A DNA stretch of 64,000 nt from Endocalyx cinctus. Taxonomy: Eukaryota; Ascomycota; Sordariomycetes; Amphisphaeriales; Apiosporaceae. The DNA lies in the NCBI GenBank assembly GCA_001600455.1, contig BCKC01000009.1, forward strand, positions 868,001 to 932,000, read 5' to 3'. Shown here piece by piece: positions 12,135 through 23,365 of this stretch (positions are counted from its first letter, which is position 1; each line of letters starts with the position of its first letter). The position numbers were made by a program, and so were the translations under genes. Under the pieces are notes generated by a model. It ran no database searches and was not told the origin of the DNA. It was given only the letters and a program-made list of their open reading frames with translations.

Positions 12135-12669
12135 TCACTGCGTTGTCATATTCGCAGCCTCCCTGATCGCGTTACACGAGTACTTATCGTCGTCGGCCAC
12201 AAACTCGCTGCACCATCTCACGCATCTGACCTTCTTCTCCCTATTCACGCTGGCGCACTGGTTCGTCCTTATCTCCATCGCAATTTCTCCTTCGCAACCG
12301 TATCGGTTTTCGGTATAATTCGTGAACCCGAACCACCTGTACATGCCTCTATTCGCCGTGGACAAGTCGATGCTGTTGGTTTCGTCGTCTACTATAATTT
12401 TGATTTACCATTGTTAGCTGATAAGCGACTTTTTTTTTCCGCCGCCGCAATCCTCGAGTAGATAATCGAGTAAATACGATAAGAAGAGCAAGGAATAGAA
12501 AATAATATCAATACGTACATACGATCTGCCAGAATTTCAACCCTATCCTGGACTTTGTTATCCTTCCCTGGCAGTTCTCCAGCTCGTATTCGTTCGCGTG
12601 GAAGCCGCTCCATGCGACGCAATATGTGGCCAGACTAGCCAATGTGATGAGGGTGATCGGTGACTTCAT
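12135..12669 (-). CDS. Small secreted cysteine-rich protein, effector-like
   Basis: Two exons (12669-12519 and 12391-12135) give 135 residues. The start MKSPITLITLASLATYCVAW is a good signal peptide, with cleavage expected near residue 20. The ATG 24 bases upstream would spoil the signal peptide. The mature part has six cysteines in ENC, YGC, NQC, VRC, RWC and YSC contexts, enough for three disulfides, plus Asn-glycosylation sites (NYT, NMT). The intron (GTACGT...TTATAG, 127 nt) is inferred because it alone joins the two frames. I recognise no domain. Small size, secretion, paired cysteines and an AT-rich gene-poor setting next to decayed enzymes fit a fungal effector or antimicrobial candidate. 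That role is inference. Confidence 0.6.
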
Positions 12670-13188
12670 TTTCGATGTTATGCACAAATCCAATAAATAT
12701 TCCCAAGTTTCTCGTAAGTTCGTGTATTTAGATGCTTTTCCCTCTATGAGTGGCTTGTTTCTGATGACGAAAAAAGATTGTGATTTGACGCCTACTGCTG
12801 TGATAACCGCAAGAAAAGTCTGAAAAAGATGTATTGAGTTCCGCTACACGACAGATTATCCAACTTTTATTTGACCGAATCCATCTGTGACTAGGAGGAA
12901 TATTGTTTTCTGAACAAAGGAGTCCCTATTCATGATTTCAGAGCCCTATCTCTAGTCTACGTGATACAAAGAGAGCGTTCGAAGAGGCATTTGTTCCATC
13001 GCACAATGAAAAAAGAAATGCTTGGTAAACTGTATTTTCCAACAATTGGGAGACTCTCTTCAATGAAACATAAAGACTTGAACTACGACTGAAAATTATG
13101 TACAGTATAATGAAATTGCCTGATTCTTATCAGCCCCTATTCCATGATCATGAGCTGAAATCCGATATAGTTATCATATCTGGCTACC
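12670..13188. other. Intergenic, nothing recognised
   Basis: Promoter side of the small secreted protein gene and 3' flank of the small membrane protein. I see no further coding or RNA feature. Confidence 0.5.
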
Positions 13189-13455
13189 CTAAGTAGTTAT
13201 CGTAATCCAACTTTCCTGTGCGTTTTTTATGAATCTATACATCATGAACAGTATAACACCCATAATAAGTGCATTAAACGCAACCAACCTTATAAAGCCC
13301 GTAACAAATCCTGGCCCGGAATATGCTGTAGAAATGATGGGGCCAAACAGGATGAAAGTGGCGATGAGGATGAACGGGATGTTTTGGCCTATATTATAAA
13401 GAGCAACGACCGCGACGGCGATAGGTAACATGAACATAATGCTAGGAAGACCCAT
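13189..13455 (-). CDS. Small hydrophobic protein, unknown function
   Basis: A single ATG-started frame of 88 residues is mostly hydrophobic. About three membrane segments can be drawn: IMFMLPIAVAVVALY, IPFILIATFILFGPII and LVAFNALIMGVILFMMY. The C-terminus is short and polar. I recognise no family. The regular hydrophobic pattern and clean start favour a real gene, but with no introns and no homology argument it could be a chance frame in AT-rich DNA. Confidence 0.35.
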   Translation of the reverse strand: MGLPSIMFMLPIAVAVVALYNIGQNIPFILIATFILFGPIISTAYSGPGFVTGFIRLVAFNALIMGVILFMMYRFIKNAQESWITITT

Positions 13456-14144
13456 TTTAAAATCCTATGAGGAGTTGATTTCGATTTTGTTCTCTTGGCC
13501 AAGACTAGAGGTGTTGGGTATCAGTCGTATGTGAGAGTAAGGATGAGGTCAATCAATCAGACCAAAAGGCTTGTTTCGTTTGTAGAATGCAGAAAATATT
13601 GGATTGAAGACTGAGACGGTCCAGATCTATCCTTATATACCTATCGATCTGGCAGTAGATTCGGTACAGCTACCCATTCCCGAAGATTCTTCGTCGCGCC
13701 AGGCCCGACGTTCTCGTAGGCCTTCGAATGGAAAGATCTCTTGAAATGGGCTCGTCAGTTTCTAAGGTGACCATTGGATTCTAGTTGCTAGAGTGCATGA
13801 TTCAATACACGAATGATCGGACACATAGGAGTGTCTTCGAGACATCTCGGCGAAGCACACAAAGAAACCCTCTTGGCCTGCATACCAAACAGCAACTTCA
13901 CGACGCGTAAAGTATCCTCAAAACAAGTCTTTTCATCACGATAGCTATTCTAATCATTTTTTCTTTGTGACACAGTCGTATTCCCGCTAAGTTCGTCTTA
14001 CGTAATTATTATTTCCATTTTTTTGCACAAATATCTCTCATTTTTTTTTTGTCTCATATAACTTGTGAGTCATAATTTTATTTGGTGCCGACAGCGGATC
14101 TATCTAAACTTACCTTTATAATGTGTAACAAGGTAGAGGCTTTC

Positions 14145-14216
14145 AGCTTTTTGGCGCAGGGGAAGCGCGCCGGGCTCATAACCCGGAGGTCTCTGGATCG
14201 AAACCAGAAAAAGCTA
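14145..14216 (+). tRNA. Initiator tRNA-Met (CAT)
   Basis: The 72-nt sequence folds as a full cloverleaf with anticodon CAT at 14177-14179. Eukaryotic initiator hallmarks are present: A1 pairs with T72 in the acceptor stem (AGCTTTT/AAAAGCT), three G-C pairs close the anticodon stem (GGG...CCC), and the T loop reads ATCGAAA instead of TTC. No intron is present. A T-rich tract downstream can end Pol III transcription. The acceptor stem is unusually A/T rich. Confidence 0.92.
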
Positions 14217-14760
14217 TCTTAATCCTTACATTTTTGTTTCATTTCTTCTTTTACTACTTTTTTTTGCCCCTTTTTCTTGTGGCCTTTTTCCTGGACGTTA
14301 AGCTCTTCTAGGTTTAGTGGGCCGTGGTTCTTATTGGTGGATAATCGCACACAGCTTTTTCGCAAAAATAAATTCACTCTTTGATATTATGTTAACATAC
14401 TGATATTTTGGTTTCCTCGAGTGTTCAGTATCTTTCTTTAATTTACGACATGTAATTTATAAGAAGAATAGATTTGTCTGTCAATAATATGAAAACAGGA
14501 CGCAGCATACTCAAACGTACAGACTTTCAGTTAGAGCAAGTATTAGCCTAATTATTAGCCAGGCGCCAAGTAAAACATTGACTGAAAGTCGTGAGAACAT
14601 TGAGAGAGACCTATGTGTATAGTCCGTATCTAGGGTTGAATAGGGTAGAATTTTATGGTGTGGGTTGTGTCTTTGAGATAGTACCAGCTCATGTTCACTG
14701 CTAGATTACATATGCTGCAACACTTACCAGGGCAGCACTAGCTACCAATTACTTCATTGG

Positions 14761-15084
14761 CAATTTTTAGGAGCAGATGCGCGATTGCTCGAGGACGCCA
14801 TCTGCTCCATGAACCTGAGGAAGAGTGTTGACGTTTGTGGGGAGTACGAGTAGCTAAGGAGCGAATATAGCGAGATCAGTAATAAGTATGAAGCGAAAGC
14901 TGATGCGATGAGACGTGGCGTTGGTGAACATGTTCTTGAACCGACGATGAGTGCTCGGGGATCACCTATTCGAACTCAAGGCGTGTATGATGATGGATTC
15001 GGAGATGATCTCAAGAAAAAGAAAAAAAAAGGGTTGGCTGGTCGATTCTCGATCGGATATGATAGCAAGATAGAGGAACGTTAG
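14761..15084 (+). pseudogene. Coiled-coil protein relic, unknown family
   Basis: One frame reads through protein-like sequence (ARLLEDAICSMNLRKSV, then LRSEYSEISNKYEAKADAM, then VYDDGFGDDLKKK) and ends with a stop at 15084. It is interrupted by one in-frame TAG at 14851-14853. The downstream piece has its own ATG but is only 58 codons. Composition (Glu, Lys, Ala, Arg in heptad-like spacing) differs from the AT-rich surroundings. I do not recognise the family. It could be a small real gene starting after the stop, or a decayed exon. Confidence 0.35.
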
Positions 15085-15251
15085 AATAGGGCAACTAGAG
15101 CTGAAGACAGAGCTTAAATCATTATATTCCATTCCCTAATTTTGATGAATCCTTTTGAGTGAACATTTCAGGTATATCGGAACTCCAATAACGCCGTGCC
15201 ATGCGATAGAACATTAAAAAAAAAGAGCCAACTTTTCTCCCCACACATAAA

Positions 15252-16171
15252 TCAGAAGGCGGCCCGTCTCTTGCGCCCGGTATATTTCGAAGTAGCCTTC
15301 ACGACCTTTCCCTTCCGCTCCATCTGCTCCTTCTTCTTCATGATCCACGCCTTGCTCCCCTTCTTGATCTCGCCCTTCCCGCTACTGCCGCCGCGCCTCG
15401 AGTCCAGGACGTCGACGCCGTCCATACCCCTCACGACGTTGGTGATATCGCCGCCGTTCCCGTCCACCGTGCTACCGCCGACGGTGAGGACGAGGTAGAC
15501 CTTGACGTTCTTGGTCTCGGGGTCGTCCTCGAGGAGACCGGCGCCGAAGCCGGCCTTGACGGCCGCGCCCGTGATCATCTTCTTCTGCTCGTCGTTCTTG
15601 GGGTAGAACTGGCAGACGGCCCGCCCGCCGCGTTTCAGGCTCGCGTACAGGCCGTTGAAGAAGCGCGAGAGCCGCCCCGCCGGCGATATCTCGCTCGTCT
15701 CGGCGTTGCACAGCCACTGGATCGCGCTGATGCTGATGGCCGCGTCGAACGTGCCCGCCCGGAAGGGCACGCCCTGCCCGATGTCCGCGAGCAGCAGGTC
15801 CCCCTCGACGTCCCGCTGCAGCGCGACGTCCAGCATCGACGCCGACACGTCCATCCCTATCCACACGTGCGGGCCGCCTTCGTCTTCGGGTACGGCCGAT
15901 AGGATCTCGCCCGAGAGTCCGCTGCCGCAGCCGACGTCGAGGATGAGCGATGGGGAGGAGAGGTCGAGGAGTTCGAGGGCGCGCTCGGTCATGGAGGCTT
16001 GGATGTTCTGTATTCGTGAGGAAGTGGTATACTTCCTTGCTTCACTATCATTGTAGTGAACATCTGCGGACCTACGTTTGAATATCAGCATATTTTTTTT
16101 TGGTACTATGAAAAATGGTGGGGTTTAGAGATTAGGGATAGTTCCTACAGTGTGTCCTCTGGTCGCGACAT
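15252..16171 (-). CDS. BUD23: 18S rRNA (guanine-N7)-methyltransferase Bud23
   Basis: Bud23, with its partner Trm112, methylates one guanine of 18S rRNA during small-subunit maturation in the nucleus. A 23-nt first exon (16171-16149, MSRPEDT) and a long second exon (16071-15252) give 280 residues, the usual length. Joining them gives MSRPEDTLSADVHYND, the family N-terminus. The SAM-binding motif I is ILDVGCGSGLS at residues 51-61, followed by DVSASMLDVA (motif II) and SISAIQWLCN. The C-terminus is the Lys/Arg-rich tail typical of Bud23, ending KYTGRKRRAAF. The intron is GTAGGA...CGTAG, with a somewhat weak donor. The gene is divergent from the SVP26 homologue. Confidence 0.95.
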
Positions 16172-17336
16172 GATGTACTATAAGGAATTGGTAAAATTGA
16201 TCATAAAAAGAGAACAGGGTGAAGTTATTATCTAGGAAACATTATTCGTATTGGCGCATTCAGTTGTAGCTATTCACATAATTTTGATCGCTCGAAAAAT
16301 TAAAAGTTCTGTAGGTGAACAAAATGCAGTGGAAGCCCCACCATTCTCTAAGCTTAGATAAGATAAGAGTTTCCTACTCTGTTCTATTAACAGCTACAAT
16401 GCCGAGCTGTTTGGATACTAGTGGGACGAGTGGATATCTCTCATGCCTCTCCTTTTACCCCTTTTCAGCGTAGACATACTTTCATAAGAGACAGCACACC
16501 TCCCATGTTAAATGCTATATATGCTAGGAGTATCTAGGAATCCAACAAGATAACCAATGGCATATAAAAATGATTTTCTTATTGAGATAATGGTTGTCTT
16601 TACAGTAAATGTGAGCGAAAGGTTAGAAACCACCCTCTTTGAGGCAGAGTCCTGATAATTGTCATATAACCTCTATGAAAATAGACTCGTCTTGTTCTAC
16701 TTTCTTATTGTCATTTATATAATAAACACGCAGCTTTCTTAATATTTCCTGTTTCGTAAGTAATCTATTTTAATTTGTGAGTTTATCTTTGTTAGACTTG
16801 ACATAGCCTTCATATGACACTCCTCGAGCTGCTGATACTTAGCAAATAAAGTCTGTATTTTCGTAATGCCCAGATTACTCCTAACCGATTCGATTTCACA
16901 CCCGAGCAGCTTCTTCATATGCGAGTATATTACTCTCACTTATCTTTTCTTTAAAAGTGAAATATTCCTAATTTCAGTATACATATCATTATCATTCTGA
17001 TTTAAAAAAAAAAAAAGAAGGGTTATTTTATTAGAGCATGGCTTGGTGTAAATATGCTATCATTCTGCTCTACTTAGTCAGCGTAGTCCGTGCCATTTGC
17101 TTTAGTGTAGTTAGGAACTGTATTAGTGGTGTAACTCCCCGGACAGGCGACAGGCCATTATGTCACTCCCAAAGGGACACGCGTTTACTGAATTGGATGT
17201 CTCAGTGGAGACCTCAAATTATCCCATCTTCCGTTTTAGAAAGACGTTTTTTTTTCTCTCTTCCCGACAGGTGTTCTTTGCAATACTCATTCTCACATTC
17301 TATTTACTATAATGATAACTACATAATATATTCAAC
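16172..17336. other. Divergent promoter region BUD23 / SVP26
   Basis: AT-rich 1.2-kb spacer between two divergently transcribed genes. Short open frames (a 66-codon minus-strand frame near 16739, a 118-codon plus-strand frame from 17038 that overlaps exon 1 of SVP26 out of frame) are not supported as genes. Confidence 0.6.
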
Positions 17337-18177
17337 ATGTGGATTCTACCTCTTGTTGGGTACTTGGGCTCTGTTGTGGGCTTCTGTTTCTTAACCCTGG
17401 CTATAGGTACGTGAAATAAACCTTCGAGAGATGGGACTTCCTTGGAGAGCCAAGAGGAATACGAGAATATGTGTACTGACATTATAACTTTCTTCTTCAG
17501 CATCGGGACTCTATTACCTTTCCGAGCTCGTCGAAGAACATACGGTTATCGCGAAACGCCTCCTCACAAAGCTCATCTATTCGATCATTGTCCTCCAACT
17601 GATACTATGCGTCGTCGATAAATTCCCGTTTGGATTGACACTCCTAGGAGTCGTCTCACACGTCATTTACCTAGGGAATATGCGACGGTTCCCATTCGTG
17701 AAGCTTTCGGATCCTCTTTTCATAGCATCATGCGGTACGTCAATTGCAAACCGGACTAACGACAAGACGGGGGGTAGTCTCTGCAAATCGTTATTCGTTG
17801 CTAACGGTGGCCTCTTACCCTTCGATATAGTGCTCGTGCTATTAAACCATTACCTATGGTTTCGGCATTTCTCCGACCTGCAAAAGAGCTCGTACTCACG
17901 CTTGACGTCTATGTACGAGCAGCCGGACGTCCCCTCGTTCACCGAGATAGCGTCGTACTTCGGACTGTGCGTCTGGCTGATACCCTTCTCCCTGTTCGTC
18001 AGCCTCTCGGCGAGCGACAACGTGCTTCCGACCATGGGGAGCGAGCAGCCGTCCCACGACGACGGCGGCAAGAACAAGCGCCAGGGTATGGTCAAGGTGA
18101 TTGTCGATTACGTCCTATCGGGTATAGGCGAGGTTACGAGGATGGCGGGCTGGAAGAAACCGGAAGACAGGTTCTAG
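17337..18177 (+). CDS. SVP26: Svp26/TEX261 family ER-Golgi membrane protein
   Basis: In yeast Svp26 is a cargo adaptor that loads type II mannosyltransferases into COPII vesicles. Three exons (17337-17406, 17501-17734, 17831-18177) give 216 residues, close to family length. It starts MWILPLVGYLGSVVGFCFL and continues ASGLYYLSELVEEHTV, FPFVKLSDPLFIASC and VLVLLNHYLWFRHFS, all typical of TEX261. At least four hydrophobic membrane segments are visible, and the tail is charged. The last intron (GTACGT...ATATAG, 96 nt) has no stop codon and is a multiple of three, so the frame runs straight through it. Family alignment places the junction SC|VLVLLNHY, arguing that it is normally removed. Confidence 0.93.
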
Positions 18178-19430
18178 ATGCTGGGGTTGACGCAATTACG
18201 AATTATTAAAGAAAATATTCCGTCTGAACAAAATGATTTGGCCTATTCTGATTGAGTGTGGATGTTTTGGCTCTGCTAACCCCAGGCTACATTTTGCACG
18301 TCTTGGTCTTCTGTCACACCTTGGACGATGTTTAGCCGTGATCAGGTCAATGTCTATAAACCGGCATCCTAACTGCACTTCCTAGTCTGTAACTGGCACA
18401 GACTGAAGAATTGTATTCCGTAACGTAAGTTTCTATTTCTTATCTTTTTTTATCCTTCTATTACCATTAAATAACGTTACATGATGACCACACCAATTTT
18501 TTTTAAGCTAGATTGTATCTGAGTCTTTGCGACTTTGATTTGAACAATTGGATTTTCCTGAAATCATATTATCATTTCTATACTGTTATTTCTGAGATAC
18601 TTTCGAAAGACTTTCGCTGACTAGAGAGATGTTAGAAGAATACTGTACTGGCTCCAGCATCATGGGGGTTTCCCGCGAAGACAATAGTTCCCGACCTTCA
18701 CCAACAGGATACACAACTTTTAGGTTGACATAGCCGGCCCACCTTTGCTCTAGTATCCTCTGTACGCCTAACTACCACCCATCTTAGTAACGAAAAGTTT
18801 ATTCGGAGGGGATGGGATTTAATCTTTGTGGGTGTAACGGCCTTATCATATCTATCAAGTAGAGATACTCTCCTCAGAACACAGCCCTAAGGCGAGTTGT
18901 CCCCGTAGCATGGGAATGGAGATTAACATGAACTCAAGACTACATCGTCTTGAATTACATCTAGTTAAGTGTCAGCCAAGATATAAATACCATATTGTTT
19001 AACGACATAACTGAAGAGAGCAAAAAAGGAAATCGTGACAGAAGGTGCAAATGGTGATTCGAATACCTTTTTTCTATATATTACTGATTTTCATATTATG
19101 CCCAACACATTGCTATTTTGAACATAATTCAATCCAACAAAGATAATCTAATAGGGTATGCGTTTATCTCGTGACCCTAGCCCATTTCATTCCTTTCGAC
19201 GCAAGACAGACCCCTCAAACAATACTATAAACCCCTATAAACACCTGGCATCAAGTCGTAATCTCAGAAAAAAAAAATCCATGAGCACAGGGCAGCCCAC
19301 AACGGAGACGTTTATGCCTGTTGTTCTAGCCCCCCGATAACCCAAAATACGAACGGGGTTTTCAAGTTCAACAGCACCACTCGTAAACCAAAAATGCCCG
19401 AACATTGATTGAACCCAATATTCGCCCTCA

Positions 19431-19464
<34 letters not shown>

Positions 19465-19518
19465 AAGAACAAAACGCCCAACGGTATTCATTTACTAACA
19501 CGCCATCTGTTTTCACAC
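18178..19518. other. Intergenic, convergent 3' ends
   Basis: Spacer between the SVP26 stop and the J-protein stop. It holds a 29-nt poly-A at 19434-19462. No gene is recognised. Confidence 0.6.
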
Positions 19519-20520
19519 TCAAATGCCGACGGCGTGACTAAAAACCCTCGTAGCCAGCTGCGCCAGCAGCCTCGCGCGATCGTTCTGGGGCAGCTCCTGA
19601 AAGACGGCGTACACGCTCTTGCCCCTCGCGTCCCTCACGGCGCCGAGCCTGTTACCGGCGACCATACCCGCGACGGCGCCCGGAAAATTCGCCGTGATGA
19701 AGCCGAGGACGCCGCCGGCGGCGCCTCCGGCCAGGGACCAGAATTTTCCGCCCGCGCCGCCTTCCTGCCGCCTGGCCTCGTCCATGCCCTCCTCCCGCAG
19801 CATCTCCTCGAACACGTCCGCGAACTGCTCGTCTTCCGTGCGCTGCCTCCTCTTGCGCGCTTCCTCTTCGTTCGCGGCATTGGCGTTCGCGTTGGCCGTG
19901 TTTTGCGCCCCCGTGAAGAAGTTCCACGCCCAGCTGTAGAAATCGGGTTTCGCGGCACCTGCCGAGGCGCCGCCGGTGGCGCCGGACGCGAACGCTTCTT
20001 CTTCGGCCGCTTCGGCTTCTTCGAACGGATCGGCGTATCCGCTCGCGCCGGAGGAGGCTCGCGCGTTAGAGGAGGAGGATGACGAAGAGCCGCCGAATAA
20101 TCTTCGCTGGGCGTCGTATTCTCGTCGTCGCTTGCTGTCCGATAGGGTGTAGTAGGCGTCGTTTACGAGTTGAAACTTGCGCGTGCGGGCGGGTCGCTCG
20201 GGCGAGTCGGCGGGGACTCTGTCGGGGTGGGTTTTGAGGGCGGCTCTGTGAGGGGGTGTATTTGGTTAGTACGGTTGCGTCTTAACCTTCCTAGCTATTC
20301 TTCGCTTGGATATATAGGCATATATATTACGTAGCTCGAAAAGGATATGACGAACCTTTTGTAGGCATCGCGAATCTGTTGTGTTGTAGCCTTCTCCGAG
20401 ACTTCTAGGATGGCATCTGCGAGTGGGGTGGACCCCGCGTTAGTCTTTGTCGAGTCTATGACACGGCTTTCTTCCTCTTGAGGTGAACATACAATAATTT
20501 GGAGGTGCACTGCGGCTCAT
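19519..20520 (-). CDS. J-domain (DnaJ/Hsp40) protein
   Basis: J proteins stimulate Hsp70 ATPase through the HPD motif. Three exons (20520-20493, 20416-20356, 20245-19519) give 271 residues. Residues 8-80 form a J domain: NYYAILEVSEKAT, IRDAYKRAALKTHPDRV with HPD at 36-38, and FQLVNDAYYTLSD. A Ser/Ala/Glu-rich linker follows. The C-terminal part has an Arg-rich coil (EEEARKRRQR), FEEMLREEGM and a Gly/Ala-rich hydrophobic stretch (LAGGAAGGVLGFITANFPGAVAG) that may touch membranes. There is no zinc-finger or substrate domain of type I/II Hsp40, so it is a type III J protein. The introns have clean GTATGT...CGCAG and GTTCGT...CACAG borders. It is divergent from the SR/His-rich protein gene. Confidence 0.9.
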
Positions 20521-21874
20521 CTTGATTTGATATATCGAGAAAGTAAACCTTTCTCTGTTTCTATTTTTATTTTAACCGTCGATATTGTAAGAAGTCTAGG
20601 AGAACTAAGTAAAGAGAAACGCGGTCCCGGGTAGTATAGAAATTGCAAAAAGAGAGGAGTCAAGGGACAGGAAGAAAGGGATATTTTAAAGAGGTGATTC
20701 TAACGGTATAATGACTTTTTAGGAGGCTTAAGGGTCTAAAAGATAAATAAATGACGAGAAAGAATATCTGGATCAAGGTATGGCACACTCCAATATCAGT
20801 AACTGAACGACTTCGGTCCCTTCACAAGGTCCACACGTCATTATTGTGGCGGTTAACTTTTATTCGATAAGAGATCCGATAAGATCTGTATTAGCCACGG
20901 TGGCTTAATTGGATCTACATGGCTAATGTACATTGGTACCCTAGCAGCTTAGGTAGCTTAGGTAGATGTTTAGGTCGATGCTTAGGTGGATGCTTAGGTG
21001 GATGCTTAGGTATACCTACCGCGTACTCCATATCGTATCTTTCAATCTCTTTGTCTTTGATCCACTAAAAAGCAATCTGTTATACGCTGTAATCTGTTGC
21101 AATCTGTTCTCGAAACTACACTAATCCACTAAGGGTTAAACTGAGATGATCGGGTAATTTTAGTGTGGGATTTAAATGCACTAAAACCCTGGCAGGGACT
21201 TTCTTAAACCTGGACGGGTGTTCGCATTAATTGATTTGCAGTAATTTTTATTATTTTTTATTTTCTATCAAAATTATTTACCAGCCACTCGAATTGTCGG
21301 TGAGGGTCCTCTTGAATCGAGCTTGAATGGAATTTTGAGGGGAGCCAAGGTAACGTAGGGTAAAACTTCCAAGGGTATCTCCTCTTGTTCCATGTTGTAA
21401 AGAGCTTGCATGATCAGATTTCGATCGTTTCATTCCACATTTATTTTTTTCTCTCCCTCTCTTAACTTATTTTGTCTTGTCTTTTTTTTTAAAAAAAAAA
21501 TATAATTTCAATATTATATTGAGATTGACATATTGGTGTCAAGTAGAAAAGGGAGTTTTGTTTCTTCGTTGTCCTGACAATACTTTTCTTTTTTTCTGAT
21601 TTGATCTGTTATTTCTTATCCATCTAATACTTTTGATCTAAATATATGTTATATTGATTTTTTCCCACTTTCCCCAAATTTCAGGGGATTGATTCGTGGG
21701 AGCTCAAGCTACTTTGTGCACATACCTTCGTAAGGTATCTGCTTGACCCATTGACCCTCTCTCTCTCTTCCTCCCTCTCCCTCCCACGTTGCAACAATCA
21801 ATTCAGAAAAGCGTGAACCCCTCTCAAAAAAAAGGGTAGATAAAAATAAAGAAGACAGCCAAGAAAACTTCAAT
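20521..21874. other. Divergent promoter region with short tandem repeat
   Basis: AT-rich spacer between two divergent genes. Apart from the 12-bp tandem repeat at 20945-21013 and a T/A hairpin near 21483-21500, nothing is recognised. The last 100 bp are pyrimidine-rich, as often upstream of fungal start codons. Confidence 0.6.
20945..21013. repeat. Short tandem repeat, GCTTAGGTGGAT unit
   Basis: About six imperfect copies of a 10-12-bp unit, all containing TTAGGT, follow each other in the J-protein / SR-His protein spacer. The last copies (ATGCTTAGGTGG) are near identical. It is not the TTAGGG telomere repeat. Confidence 0.75.
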
Positions 21875-22762
21875 ATGGGTTTCTTTGATCCCTGGGACGG
21901 TGCTTCCGTCATATCGCGAAAATCATCTTCTCACAAGCATCGAAAGCGATCCAAGTCACGATCTCGCAGTCGTGATCGACACTCCAGCAAGCACCACCAC
22001 AGTCACCATCACAAATCCTCCGCGTCTGTCGTTGGCTCCATGTTCGGCCTCGAAGAGGGTAGTAATTACCACAAGCACAACACTTCGCGTGGTTCGTTCT
22101 TCAACCTAGGGAACAGCAGCACCCGAAGTTTCTTTGGATTAGGTTAGTCTTTTTCTCTTTCTTTTCTTATTTTTTTTTTCTGTCTGTCTATCCCGTTTTA
22201 TCTTTCTTTTCCTAAACCCGAGGAGAGAAAAAAAAAAACGCAAGCGAGACAAAACAAAACAAGAAGAAAAAAAAATAACTAATCCATCTCAAAAATAGGC
22301 CGTTCCTCCTCCTACTACAAGCGTTCCCCGCGCCCGACCTTCGTCTCCCGGGCTTACAAGCGACTCAAGCGCCTCTTGCGGGACCTCATCTACTACGCGA
22401 AGCGCCACCCCTTCAAAGTCTTCATGCTAGTCATCATGCCCCTCATCACGGGGGGTGCCCTGACCGCCCTGCTGGCCCGCTTCGGCCTTCGTCTCCCTCC
22501 CAGCGTCGAGCGCATGCTAGGATTCGCCGCCAAGACCGCCGGCGGAGGCGGCTCCATCGGCCTCGTCGGCGAGGCCGTTCGCATGGCCGGTAACCTCGGC
22601 GGAGGCGGCGGCGGTAACGTCCGCATCGAGCGCGAGAGGGGTCGCGACGGCGGCTTTCAGTGGGAGAGACGTAAGGAGTATTCTCGCGATGGGGATTGGG
22701 GCTTCGGTGGTGGTGATGAGGGAGACGGTCTTTTCGGTGGGATAGGCAAGATGTTTTGGTGA
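21875..22762 (+). CDS. SR/His-rich protein with one membrane segment
   Basis: Two exons (21875-22142 and 22299-22762) give 243 residues. The N-terminal third is basic, rich in Ser-Arg and His (KSRSRSRDR, KHHHSHHHK). The joined frame continues RSSSYYKRSPRPTFVSRAYKRLKRLLRDLIYYAKRHP, written here only as landmarks KRLKRLLRDLIYYAKRHP. A single hydrophobic segment follows (VFMLVIMPLITGGALTALLA, about residues 125-148), then a Gly-rich tail. I know the central block only as part of fungal hypothetical proteins and can give no function. The SR/His part could bind nucleic acid or metal, which is speculation. The intron (GTTAGT...AATAG) is 156 nt. Confidence 0.8.
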
Positions 22763-23365
22763 AGTTCGTCTTCGTGTTCGTGATTGTGAGATCAGATGAG
22801 ACGAGAAACGAGAAAAGGAGGAGTGGATGGATGCGTTATGTTCTTTTTTTCCCTTCCTTTGAATGATTTTTGTAAAACCTCCTGATGGTTTTCTATATGC
22901 AGCGGCAGGATTGGTTTGATACTCTGTATTCAATACCTGTCGCTAGGGAATGTTCAGCCAGGGCAAAGACGGCGTTGGATGGTAAATAGGTAGGTCAACA
23001 GGTATATAGTATACATCTGAATTTCATGATATTCCGTATACTTGCATCTTGCCCCTATACTTTGTATATCCAAATTTCTTATCATTGTCTTTTAATATGT
23101 AGAATAACTTGCAAAACCGATCTTCGCAACTTCAAAATACAGGCATTATCACTGATCCGCTTTTTCCAATTGGAGTTTTTCACATGTTTGGGCAACATAA
23201 ACGTAGACACAAAACTTTGACGATCCTAAAGGAAAAGTGGAGCTTCATTATTACGAATAAAAAAAAAAAAAACTAAATATACGAAATCACAGGATTACAT
23301 ATTTTGGGTATGACAGATCTAGGCTTTGGTGTAATATGATTGATTCAGCTCGAACGACGAAAGAC
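22763..23365. other. Intergenic, convergent 3' ends
   Basis: AT-rich spacer between two convergent genes. A 12-nt poly-A lies near 23260. No gene is recognised. Confidence 0.6.

Larger units (their letters stand above)
13456..15251. other. Intergenic with tRNA and a coding relic
   Basis: Besides the initiator tRNA (14145-14216) and the coiled-coil relic (14761-15084), there is a 10-bp inverted repeat (GACTTTCAGT at 14522-14531 and its complement at 14581-14590) bounding about 70 bp. No other gene is supported. Confidence 0.5.

Noticed and set aside
17038..17394. 118-codon plus-strand frame starting with a hydrophobic segment
   Set aside because: It overlaps SVP26 exon 1 in another frame; the SVP26 exon is supported by family sequence.
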